Below, piece by piece: positions 20,234 to 28,210 of a stretch of DNA of 64,000 nucleotides. Source of the DNA: Scleromatobacter sp038208735 (GTDB taxonomy: Bacteria; Pseudomonadota; Gammaproteobacteria; Burkholderiales; Burkholderiaceae_C); the NCBI GenBank assembly GCA_038208735.1, contig JBBQYL010000002.1:1-64000 (forward strand), in the 5' to 3' direction. Both the position numbers and the translations under genes were made by a program. The notes under the pieces are model-generated. The model saw only the letters and a program-made list of their open reading frames with translations. It searched no databases and had not been told where the DNA came from. The first letter of the stretch is position 1; the number at the start of each line of letters is the position of its first letter.

Positions 20234-20415
20234 GTCTTCCTCCAAGAGCCAGGATCGCCCGGACTTCCTCTGAGAGGTGCCCGGCAGGTGCGCGCAATCC
20301 AAAAACGCATGTCATGGAGCTGAAGCTACTCCAAGCGGCGGCGAGGCTCTGTGCGGCAGCGAACGCCGCGTGAATTGCGGATGACTCTGCTCAGCAAGAG
20401 GCTCATGGCACAGGA

Positions 20416-23400
20416 TCAGACCCGCCCAGTCCGGGTGGAGGCGCCTGCCGACGTAAGGGCGGCCACGTCGACAGCCTCTGTCGACACAGCGCCAAGACGC
20501 ACCTCGACGCAGTGCGTCTCGCCGTCGTCGACCAGCGCGATGTGCGTGGCCTCAACTTCGACGCCGTCCGTCGCCGCCCCCGTTGTCGCTTCATCGCCAG
20601 TCGAGCGCACGACCTTGATCTCATAGCGCGTGTTGCCGTGGAGGTAGCTGGCGCCGAACGTTGTCCAGTCCGCGGGAATGCGGGGCCGGAGGATCAACAT
20701 GTCGCCTTCGATGACCAGCCCGAGCAAGGATTCGGTGATGCAGCGATAGAGCCAGCCCGCCGCGCCCGTGTACCACGTCCATCCCCCCCGGCCGACGTGG
20801 CCGGTGGTCGAATAGACGTCGGAGGCGACGACATAAGGCTCTGTCTTGTACGTGGCGACCTCCTCGCCGGTCTGCGCGTGGCGGATCGGGTTGAGGATGT
20901 CGAACAGGTCCCAAGCGCGTGGCGTGTCGCCCAGTTCGGCGAACGCCATCGCGGCCCACACGGCCGCGTGCGTGTACTGGCCGCCGTTCTCGCGCACGCC
21001 CTGCACGTAGCCCTGGATGTAGCCCGGGCTCGGATCGGATCGATCGAATGGCGGCGTCAGCAGCTTGATCAGCTTGTCCTCGCGACTGACCAGTTGCTCG
21101 TCCAGCGCGTCCATCGCCGCCCGCGTCCGGCTCTCGTCGCTTGCGCCCGACAGCACCGACCAGCTCTGCGCGATCGAGTCGATGCGGCACTCCTTGTTGG
21201 CCGAGGTGCCCAGCGGAGAGCCATCGTCGAACCAGCCCCGGCGATACCACGCGCCATCCCAGGCGCTATCCTGAATCGCGTCGCGCAGCCGCGCGGCCTC
21301 GCTTACGCAGCGGTCCGAAAAGGCCTGGTCGCCGCGCGAGGCCGCCACGTCGACGAAGCGCGTCAACACCAGGGACAGGAAGAAAGCGAGCCACACGCTT
21401 TCCCCCTTTCCCTGGGCGCCGACGAGGTTCATGCCGTCGTTCCAGTCGCCGGTACCCATCAACGGCAGGCCGTGCGCGCCGAACCGCAGGCCGTTCAGGA
21501 TCGCACGGCGACAATGCTCGTAGAGCGATCCGGATTCGGCTGAAGCGGCCGCGAGGTCGTAGTTCGACGCCTCGCCGTTCTTGAGTAAGCGGCCTTCGAG
21601 AAAGTGGATCGGCTCGTCAAGGATGCCGGTGTCCCCGGTCGCCTGCACATAGCGACAGGTGGCGAGCGGCAGCCAAAGGAAGTCGTCCGACACACGCGTG
21701 CGAACACCTCGTCCCGAGGGAGGATGCCACCAATGCTGCACGTCGCCTTCCGGAAACTGGCGCGACGCGGCAAGCAGCAAGTGGGCTCGCACCTGCGCGG
21801 GCGCGGCGTGCACCAGCGCCATCACGTCCTGCAACTGGTCGCGGAAGCCGAATGCGCCGCTGGCCTGGTAGAAGGCCGTGCGCGCCCAGAGGCGGCACGC
21901 GAGCACCTGGTACAGCAGCCAGCCGTTGGCGAGCAGGTTCAACGCGGGGTCTGGCGTGTTCACCTGCAAGACACCCAGCGTGCGCTGCCAGTGGTGCCGC
22001 ACGGCGTCGAGCGACTCAACGGCGGCTTGCGCACCGCGCCAACGAGCGGCCAGCGTGCTGGCTTCCTCGATCGTCGTGCCAGCGCCGAGGCGGAAGACGA
22101 CGGTGCGCGATTGGCCGGCGGCCAGCTCGAGCGGCACCTGGATCGCTGCGCATGGATCGAGCGCGGCACCCACCAGGCCATCCAGGCGTGGCTGTGACAT
22201 CGCGACCGGGTCCGCGGTCGACTCGAAGGTGCCGAGGAAGCCCGCTCGGTCGCCCGTGAAACTGGTCGTTCCGGGAATGCGCGCGCCGGGCGCCGGCGCG
22301 ACATCCACATCGAAGAAGGCGGTGCGGCCCGCGAAGTCGGTGTTGTACGAGTTGACGGCCAGCAGCGCGCCCGTCTGCGGGTCGGCAGACGTCGACACGT
22401 GCAGGCGACTCGTCCCGGGCTGGCCGCCCAGCACCCATTCGACGTAGCCGGTGACGGACAGGCGACGCGGCCGCGCCGATCGGTTGCGAAGCTGAAGCGA
22501 GAGGAACTTCACCGGCGCGTCGATGGCCACATGCATCGTGAGGGCCGACTCGATGCCCTCTTCCACGTGCTCGAAGACGCTGTAGCCAAAGCCATGGCGT
22601 GTCACGTAGGGCGCGCCGCCGGGGCGCGGAAGCAAGGTGGGCGACCAGAAGCGACCGCTGTCCTCGTCGCGAATGTAGATCGCCTCGGTGCTGGTGTCGC
22701 TGACCGGATCGTTCGACCAGGGGGTCAGCCGAAACAGCTGCGAGTTCTCGCTCCAGGTGCTGGCGCTGCCGGCCTCGGAAACGATCGTTCCGAACGTCGG
22801 GTTGGCCAGCACGTTGAGCCAGGGCATCGGTGTCATCGCACCGAGCGAGGCGGTGATGACGTACTCGCGTCCGTCGGCGGAGAAGCCCCCGTGGCCGTTG
22901 TCGAATTGCAGTGGCTCGCGCGAACGCTCGGACGCTGAGGGGTCCTGCCCAGGCGGCGCGACCACGACCTGCTCATGGCCGGACGTCATGAACGCAGACG
23001 TCGGCACCGGCATGGTCGCCGGCAAGCCGAGCTGCTCGGCCAGCGTGCCGTCACGGTCGACGAGCGCGATGCGCGCGACTGTCTGCAGCAGGACGCAATC
23101 GGCTTCGGGCAGCGCAGCGCCCTTCAGCAGGAAGACCTGGCCCTTCTTGTCGGTGCCGACCCCAGACTCGGCCACCAGGGCGGCCAGGCTCGCATGCAGG
23201 TCGATTTGCTTCTCATCGCCATCGTCGACGATCACGAGATCGCTGATCACCGCATGCCGCAGCCAGTAGGCATGCGCCTTCAGCAGCGCTGCCGCCAGGT
23301 CCAGGTTCGCCACGTCCGAAACGCTCACGAACGCGATCGGCAGATCGCCCGAGATCGCGTGCGCCCACAAGCCGGACTGGCCGAGGCGGTTGCGCAGCAA

Positions 23401-24390
23401 CACATCGGCATCGGCACGCAAGGAGCCGTTGGCATACAGCATGCTGGAGGCGAGACGGGCATACAGGCGGGCCTCGTCGGGTGTGACCCCTGCCTGATCG
23501 AGTGCTTTGCTCGCCGCTGTCGAGGCGTCCGCGATTGCGCTATCCACGGCGTGCGGGAGGCGATACTTCGCTGCCAGTGACAGGCAAGCCTCGCGCGATT
23601 CGGCCACGCCCGTCATCAGCGTGACCGTCATCGTGACGCCGGGAAGAAGATTCAACGCACAGCGCGCGGCGACCACCGGGTCGAGCACCGCGCCAGTGGC
23701 GCCGGACAGCGGCTGATCGCCGTCGAGCGCCGCCGGGTTCAGCGTGCTGCGACCGCGACCGATGAAGCGTAGACGATCGGTCTCGAAAGACAGCGCCAAC
23801 GGCTCGATCTGTGAGGCGACCACCGCGTGGAACATCCAGGAACACGGATCCTCGGGCGTCTGCGGCCGACGCGTGCACAGCAAGGTCTGCGTGGCGGGGT
23901 CGATCTCGGTCTGGACGAACAGCTTCTGGAAGGCGGGATGGTCTGCATCGCTGGCCGCCGACCCCAGCACGACCTCCGCGTAGCTGGTCAAGGTCAGCGC
24001 CAGCGGCGTCGCGGCATGAGAACTGATCCGCAGACGACGCAGCTCGACGGCATCCTTAGGCGCGACCGCGATCACCGTCTCAATCGCCACGTCACCGTCG
24101 CGGCGGACGATGGTGGCCCGGCCGGGCGTGAAGTCGACGTCGTACGAATCGGCGCGGGTCAGAGTCGGCTGGAATGTGGTCGACCATACTCGGCCAGAAC
24201 GGGCCTCGCGCACGTAGCAGAAGGTGCCCGACGCGTCGCGAGTCGCATCGTCGCGCCACCGTGTGACGGCGAGCCCGGCGCTGCGACAGCTTCCCCCGCC
24301 GGCACTTGAAACCATGACTGCATGGCGGCCGTTGGAAAGCAACTGGATGAAAGGCGCAGCAGCGCGGGAGGAATTCTGGTCGTCAGTCAT
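20416..24390 (-). CDS. GH94-family glycoside phosphorylase (cyclic beta-1,2-glucan synthase C-terminal-like)
   Basis: A 1324-residue protein with two GH94 beta-sandwich/linker units (begins LLSNGRHAVMVSSAGGG; second unit from about residue 510) and a C-terminal (alpha/alpha)6 barrel with GTGDWNDGMN at about residues 979-988 and the following GKGESVW. In full cyclic beta-1,2-glucan synthases (Cgs/NdvB, about 2800 residues) this region is the C-terminal half and trims or phosphorolyses beta-1,2-glucan. No GT84 or membrane half is present upstream. The length resembles that Cgs domain and is somewhat longer than stand-alone 1,2-beta-oligoglucan phosphorylases. A plausible AAGG site precedes ATG 24390. 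A GH144-like gene lies at 42049. Confidence 0.88.
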   Translation of the reverse strand: MTDDQNSSRAAAPFIQLLSNGRHAVMVSSAGGGSCRSAGLAVTRWRDDATRDASGTFCYVREARSGRVWSTTFQPTLTRADSYDVDFTPGRATIVRRDGDVAIETVIAVAPKDAVELRRLRISSHAATPLALTLTSYAEVVLGSAASDADHPAFQKLFVQTEIDPATQTLLCTRRPQTPEDPCSWMFHAVVASQIEPLALSFETDRLRFIGRGRSTLNPAALDGDQPLSGATGAVLDPVVAARCALNLLPGVTMTVTLMTGVAESREACLSLAAKYRLPHAVDSAIADASTAASKALDQAGVTPDEARLYARLASSMLYANGSLRADADVLLRNRLGQSGLWAHAISGDLPIAFVSVSDVANLDLAAALLKAHAYWLRHAVISDLVIVDDGDEKQIDLHASLAALVAESGVGTDKKGQVFLLKGAALPEADCVLLQTVARIALVDRDGTLAEQLGLPATMPVPTSAFMTSGHEQVVVAPPGQDPSASERSREPLQFDNGHGGFSADGREYVITASLGAMTPMPWLNVLANPTFGTIVSEAGSASTWSENSQLFRLTPWSNDPVSDTSTEAIYIRDEDSGRFWSPTLLPRPGGAPYVTRHGFGYSVFEHVEEGIESALTMHVAIDAPVKFLSLQLRNRSARPRRLSVTGYVEWVLGGQPGTSRLHVSTSADPQTGALLAVNSYNTDFAGRTAFFDVDVAPAPGARIPGTTSFTGDRAGFLGTFESTADPVAMSQPRLDGLVGAALDPCAAIQVPLELAAGQSRTVVFRLGAGTTIEEASTLAARWRGAQAAVESLDAVRHHWQRTLGVLQVNTPDPALNLLANGWLLYQVLACRLWARTAFYQASGAFGFRDQLQDVMALVHAAPAQVRAHLLLAASRQFPEGDVQHWWHPPSGRGVRTRVSDDFLWLPLATCRYVQATGDTGILDEPIHFLEGRLLKNGEASNYDLAAASAESGSLYEHCRRAILNGLRFGAHGLPLMGTGDWNDGMNLVGAQGKGESVWLAFFLSLVLTRFVDVAASRGDQAFSDRCVSEAARLRDAIQDSAWDGAWYRRGWFDDGSPLGTSANKECRIDSIAQSWSVLSGASDESRTRAAMDALDEQLVSREDKLIKLLTPPFDRSDPSPGYIQGYVQGVRENGGQYTHAAVWAAMAFAELGDTPRAWDLFDILNPIRHAQTGEEVATYKTEPYVVASDVYSTTGHVGRGGWTWYTGAAGWLYRCITESLLGLVIEGDMLILRPRIPADWTTFGASYLHGNTRYEIKVVRSTGDEATTGAATDGVEVEATHIALVDDGETHCVEVRLGAVSTEAVDVAALTSAGASTRTGRV

Positions 24391-24639
24391 CGAGGCGCCT
24401 TTGAGTGCAAGGGAGATCGTTGCAGGCGAGGATCGCCGCGTACGTTTGCCGGCGGCAACTTGTCAGCCATGCAATTGACGTGCCTTGCGACTCTCACCGG
24501 TGGATCCGAGAGCGCGCAAGTATCTCCAATCGACTCGCGCGGTCGGCTTCGCACTCGGGCCTGTGTGCGCAAACGCATGGACACATCGTCCCTGCCGTGA
24601 CTGACATGCAAATCGATTCGACGACCCAAACTCACGGTC
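24391..24639. other. Upstream region of the GH94 gene
   Basis: This stretch probably holds the minus-strand promoter of the GH94 gene and the deleted 5' part of the DksA-like remnant that follows. I see no further gene in it. Confidence 0.4.
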
Positions 24640-24729
24640 GGCATCCCGTTCGATCGCTTGCAAGTCGAGCCGCAGGCCCTGCGCTGTGCGCCGTGTCAGG
24701 CCCGTCACGAGCGGAAATTCCGTCCCTGA
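24640..24729 (+). pseudogene. C-terminal zinc-finger remnant of a DksA/TraR family protein
   Basis: Thirty codons read GIPFDRLQVEPQALRCAPCQ and then ARHERKFRP before a stop at 24727. This is the end of the DksA/TraR C4 zinc finger: the second CxxC pair (CAPC) and the preceding IPF-x-RL-x-x-x-P motif are intact. The first CxxC pair and the whole coiled coil are gone; the codons upstream have no similarity. It sits just before the transaldolase start and marks another deletion point. Confidence 0.75.
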
Positions 24730-24751
24730 ACAGGCATCACGCAACGGCCAC

Positions 24752-25393
24752 ATGAACGCCACAGAATCCCTCCACGACCTCGGCCAGAGCCTCTGGCTCG
24801 ACAACATCACGCGAACGCTGCTCACCAGCGGAACGCTCTCGCGCTACATCCAGGATCTGTCGGTGACCGGGCTAGCCTCGGTCGGCGATCCCATGGACGA
24901 GAAGACAACGCACGGGCCGTTGTCCACGGAAGCCGCACTCGTTCAACTGCTCGCGCAGGTGGACAGCGCGGTCAAGCACGGTGCCAAGCTGCTGATGGGC
25001 GGCAAGCGCATCGCGCGGCCGGGCTCGTTCATGGAAACGACCATCCTCACCGACATCAAGCCGGGCAACCCAGCCTTCCGTGACGAGTTCTTCGGGCCCG
25101 TCGTGTCGTTCTTCCGCGTGAAGGACGAGGCTGAAGCGATCGCGCTGGCCAACGACTCCAACTTCGGCCTGGGTGGGTCGGTCTGGACAAAGGATGTCGC
25201 GCGCGGCAAGCGCATCGCCAGCGCCGTCGACACGGGGATGATGTTCATCAACAACATCGACTGGTCGGATGCCGAACTGCCCTTCGGCGGAATCAAGGAC
25301 TCGGGCTACGGGCGCGAACCCGGCAACATGGGCATCCCGGAGTTCGTCAACAAGAAGCTGGTTCGCACGGCGCACCTCGACGCGCCGGTTTGA
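24752..25393 (+). pseudogene. Chimera: transaldolase N-terminus fused in frame to aldehyde dehydrogenase C-terminus
   Basis: Residues 1-41 (SLHDLGQSLWLDNITRTLL through DLSVTGL) are a transaldolase N-terminus. From about residue 44 (GDPMDEKTTHGPLSTEAAL) to the stop the protein is the C-terminal half of an NAD-dependent aldehyde/succinate-semialdehyde dehydrogenase, with FRDEFFGPVVSFF, NFGLGGSVWTKD and LPFGGIKDSGYGRE intact. The dehydrogenase part lacks the NAD-binding domain and catalytic cysteine; the transaldolase part lacks its Schiff-base lysine. Neither activity can remain. The frame is open for 213 residues, so the fusion arose by an in-frame deletion near 24875-24885. Confidence 0.85.
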
Positions 25394-25633
25394 GCGTGGC
25401 CCGGGTTTCGACAGCACTATCGCCATCGATCAGGGACTTCTCATCAAATACCTGGTCGAAATCGATCGACATGCTGACCAGCATCCCGCTGTGGGGCGTC
25501 GCCGAGACCCGTGTCACGCCCCTGATCGAGTTCAGCGATCGTCGCGCCAACGTGCTCGCGCTGCTGCGCCACGTGACCCCGGACGGCACGTGACGAACTT
25601 CGCACTTCGCCACCCTGCAACGAAAGAGAATCG

Positions 25634-25790
25634 ATGACTTCCACCGCAACCCGCACGCTCGTCATGGAGCCTCCTGCCGGCTTCGGCGGCGTCGAAGCCG
25701 CTGGGCATCAAGGTGATGGTGGTCGAGCCCAGCGACTTCCGCACCGATTGGGCAGGCCGCTCGGCCAACGAGACCGATCGAGAGCACACG
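25634..25790 (+). pseudogene. Short-chain dehydrogenase (SDR) remnant
   Basis: An AAAGAGA ribosome site precedes ATG 25634, which starts an SDR-like N-terminus (TSTATRTLV then a degraded PPAGFG in place of GASxGFG). It is followed in another frame (about 25703-25790) by the C-terminal block LGIKVMVVEPSDFRTDWAGR and SANETDRE. Everything between, including the YxxxK active site, is missing. The 240 bases before it (25394-25633) contain an open plus-strand frame I cannot assign. Confidence 0.7.
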
Positions 25791-25966
25791 GTGTGCTTGT
25801 CGTCACTGTGGGAGCAGTGCCTGGCGGTCGTCTGTGCGCTGACGAACTCTGGCCGCGCGGGACCAAAGTTGCGTGCGCGACAGCACAGACAAGTCCCTCC
25901 CACGCGTGCACGGTGGTGCCAGTTCGCGAGCTGCCTGTGCAAATGCCTCGTCCACCGATTGCTGCA

Positions 25967-26977
25967 ATGTCGTTCAAACAAGATTCCCCCGTCCTGCCCA
26001 GCCACCGGCGCCGCTCCGAGCGGTTGCGCGGGGTGCTTGGAGCCATGTGGGCAGGCGCTGGAATCCTGCTGCTGCTGTTCACCTTCGCGAATCTGGGCAG
26101 CGAGGTGCTCGAAGGCGAGACACGCAGTTTCGACATGGCTCTCCTGCGCGCCTTCCAGGCGCTGCGGACCGACCACCCCTGGGTGACGGACACGATGCGG
26201 GATCTGAGCGGCCTGGGCAGCACGGTCGTCCTCGTGTTGTTCACGGCGATCACGGCGGGCTACCTCGCTTTCGTCAAGGAACGGTCCATCGCGATCCTGG
26301 TTGCGGCAGCCACTCTCGGAAGTGGCGCCATGGTCGAGATCCTCAAGCTGGCTTTCGATCGGTTTCGTCCGGCAGCCGCCTACGCTGCGATCGTGGTTCC
26401 AGGCCTGAGCTTCCCGAGTGGTCACGCGACGCTCTCGGCCATCGTGTTCCTCACTTTGGGCGCCCTGGCCTCGAGTTCGCGCAAGCGAAACGTCGAACGT
26501 GCCTACATCATGGGAGTCGCCGCGGTCATGACGTTGCTGGTCGGACTCAGCCGGGTTGCGCTGGGCGTTCACTGGGCGACAGACGTCCTGGCGGGCTGGG
26601 CTCTGGGGAACCACGCGCGACATGCCGAAGCGCGGTCGCATCGGCATCTTCAACCGTTCGTACTACGAAGAAGTTCTGATCGTGCGGGTGCATCGCTCGC
26701 TGCTACGCGGCGAGGGGTGAGGGGCTTGCGGACGAACCGGTGGACGACGAGATCTTCTGGAACGAGCGATTCAGGTCGATGGTGGATCTGGAGAGGCACC
26801 TTCATGCCAACGGGACACGCATCGTCAAGGTATTCCTGCATCTGTCCAAGGAGGAACAGCGTCGACGCTTCGTCGACCGCATCGATGCCGCCGACAAGAA
26901 CTGGAACTTCAGCGACGCCGATATCGCGGAGCGCAAGTTCTGGGACGCCTACATGGCGGCGTACGAGCAATGCCTGA
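25967..26977 (+). CDS. PAP2-family phosphatase, C-terminus overrun by a gene junction
   Basis: An integral membrane lipid/polyprenyl phosphatase. All three PAP2 motifs are present: KLAFDRFRP (about residue 131), PSGHA (about 151) and SRVALGVHWATD (about 194). At about residue 217 (LAGWALGNHARH) the sequence switches to PPK2-derived DNA read out of frame. The expected last helix is therefore replaced by about 118 residues of arginine/serine-rich tail before the stop at 26977. The catalytic core may still work, but the C-terminal topology is abnormal. ATG 25943 is an alternative start eight codons upstream. Confidence 0.8.
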   Translation: MSFKQDSPVLPSHRRRSERLRGVLGAMWAGAGILLLLFTFANLGSEVLEGETRSFDMALLRAFQALRTDHPWVTDTMRDLSGLGSTVVLVLFTAITAGYLAFVKERSIAILVAAATLGSGAMVEILKLAFDRFRPAAAYAAIVVPGLSFPSGHATLSAIVFLTLGALASSSRKRNVERAYIMGVAAVMTLLVGLSRVALGVHWATDVLAGWALGNHARHAEARSHRHLQPFVLRRSSDRAGASLAATRRGVRGLRTNRWTTRSSGTSDSGRWWIWRGTFMPTGHASSRYSCICPRRNSVDASSTASMPPTRTGTSATPISRSASSGTPTWRRTSNA

Positions 26978-27070
26978 GCGACACCTGCGAGGATTGAAAT
27001 GGCCTACCCGGTCATGAGCTCCGAACGCAAGGGTGAGCTGCAAGCGATCCGCAAGACGCTCGCGAAATAA
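26622..27070 (+). pseudogene. ppk2: Truncated, frameshifted polyphosphate kinase 2 (PPK2)
   Basis: PPK2 sequence starts abruptly at MPKRGRIGIFNRSYYEEVLI (26622), so the Walker A half is missing. The frame is broken at 26715-26730 by a direct duplication (GAGGGG-T-GAGGGG). It resumes as DDEIFWNERFRSMVDLERHL and continues through VFLHLSKEEQRRRFVDRID and NWNFSDADI. At about 26990 an internal deletion and frame change lead to the genuine PPK2 terminus MAYPVMSSERKGELQAIRK, ending at 27070. Three lesions make it non-functional. Its 5' edge is fused to the PAP2 gene. Confidence 0.85.
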
Positions 27071-27089
27071 GGAATCGACGGCAGAAGGA

Positions 27090-27656
27090 TCAGGCGTACT
27101 TTGCCATGCGGCGTTCCAGTCCAGGAGCGAACGCGCGATATCGCGCCGCGTCCACGACAGCCCTGAGATCCAGATCGACGACCTCTACGGGCAGGCGTCC
27201 CCCCAGTTGCGCGTTCGGCTGCGCGAACCAGTAGGCGATGGCCCAGCCAGAATCCAGGCCAGCAAGCTCGGCCCGTACCAGTGCAGGGCCGGCCTTGCAG
27301 GACAGGTCATCAGCATCGAACTGGAACATCGGGATCCACGAATCGCCTCGCCAGTCGAGCACGAAGATACGCCGATCTCCGATCAGACGGGCAAGCTGGC
27401 CGAGATCGCCGCGCTGGTGTTCCTGGAGCGAATGGCACAGGAAGTTGCCGGGGGCCAAGCCCCCTGTTGCGCGGTAAACCTCCAGCATCGCGATGAATCC
27501 GCGCGAACTGGGTTGCGAATCCATGACGTCACCGAGTGCGAGATCAGCCACGCCGATCACTGCGGCGGGGCGCTCGCGTGACTCCGTCGCTGCTACAGGC
27601 ATCCGCAGGTCGCTATTCGCCTCCCGGCAAGTGACTTCCAGCATGTCGAAGCTCAT
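27090..27656 (-). CDS. Conserved protein with DUF2384-like (MbcA/ParS) C-terminal region
   Basis: A 188-residue soluble protein. The C-terminal half (SWIPMFQFDADDLSCKAGP, then GWAIAYWFAQPNAQLGGRLP, VDAARYRAF) resembles the toxin-binding MbcA/ParS/Xre (DUF2384) domain seen in antitoxins, but also in single stress-island proteins of Burkholderia. No RES-domain toxin is adjacent, so a toxin-antitoxin role is not supported. ATG 27656 overlaps the SHOCT-protein stop by four bases (ATGA). The function is unknown; assignment to the domain is by pattern only. Confidence 0.7.
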   Translation of the reverse strand: MSFDMLEVTCREANSDLRMPVAATESRERPAAVIGVADLALGDVMDSQPSSRGFIAMLEVYRATGGLAPGNFLCHSLQEHQRGDLGQLARLIGDRRIFVLDWRGDSWIPMFQFDADDLSCKAGPALVRAELAGLDSGWAIAYWFAQPNAQLGGRLPVEVVDLDLRAVVDAARYRAFAPGLERRMAKYA

Positions 27657-27901
27657 GGCTGCACCTCCGCCCGGGAGAGCGTGGCTTTCATCTCGCCGAA
27701 CTCGGCCCGCGTGATCTCGCCGCGAGCGTAGCGCTCGTCGAGGATATCGAGCGCGTCCTTTTGCGGAGTGCGACCGGAGAAGCGATGCACGCGGTACGTA
27801 TAGCCCCAGTTGCCGACACTCGAGAAAATCAGCATCAGGATCCCGAACCACAAGAACCAGCCCCATCCGAAATACCAGTCATTCCAAACACCGTTCGTCA
27901 T
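27653..27901 (-). CDS. SHOCT-domain small membrane protein
   Basis: An 82-residue protein with one N-terminal transmembrane helix (WYFGWGWFLWFGILMLIFSS) and a C-terminal SHOCT motif (DALDILDERYARGEITRAEF), a short oligomerisation helix pair found at the ends of many bacterial membrane proteins. It overlaps the downstream DUF2384-like gene by four bases and is divergent from the H+-ATPase gene across about 300 bases, a gap that should hold both promoters; no clear regulatory motif was seen there. Confidence 0.85.
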   Translation of the reverse strand: MTNGVWNDWYFGWGWFLWFGILMLIFSSVGNWGYTYRVHRFSGRTPQKDALDILDERYARGEITRAEFGEMKATLSRAEVQP

Positions 27902-28210
27902 TCGCTTCTCCGTTGAATGGCTCGAGCCAGCGCGTCGTCCAGCTCGGATGAACTGGCAGCGTCCCTTGAAGGGCAGCAGGCCGCGAATGCCCTGGGCAAA
28001 GACCAACTATCTCGGTGCGGTGAAAAACGGTCTGTTCGGTTGCGCACGCGCCTGCGAGCTTTACACGCCGGTGACGTCAATCTCGGATTCCTGGCATCAG
28101 GACAAAACGCGTGAAGCAGAAGCTCTGCGGCGGATCGACGGCCACGTCCCGTCAGCGACCGGTTCGCTGCCGTACAGATCATCCGAAGATTTCCGGGCAA
28201 GCTCGATTGG

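Noticed and set aside
27090..27901. A toxin-antitoxin pair from the DUF2384-like gene and its neighbour
   Set aside because: The neighbour is a SHOCT membrane protein, not a RES-type toxin, and no other toxin gene is adjacent.
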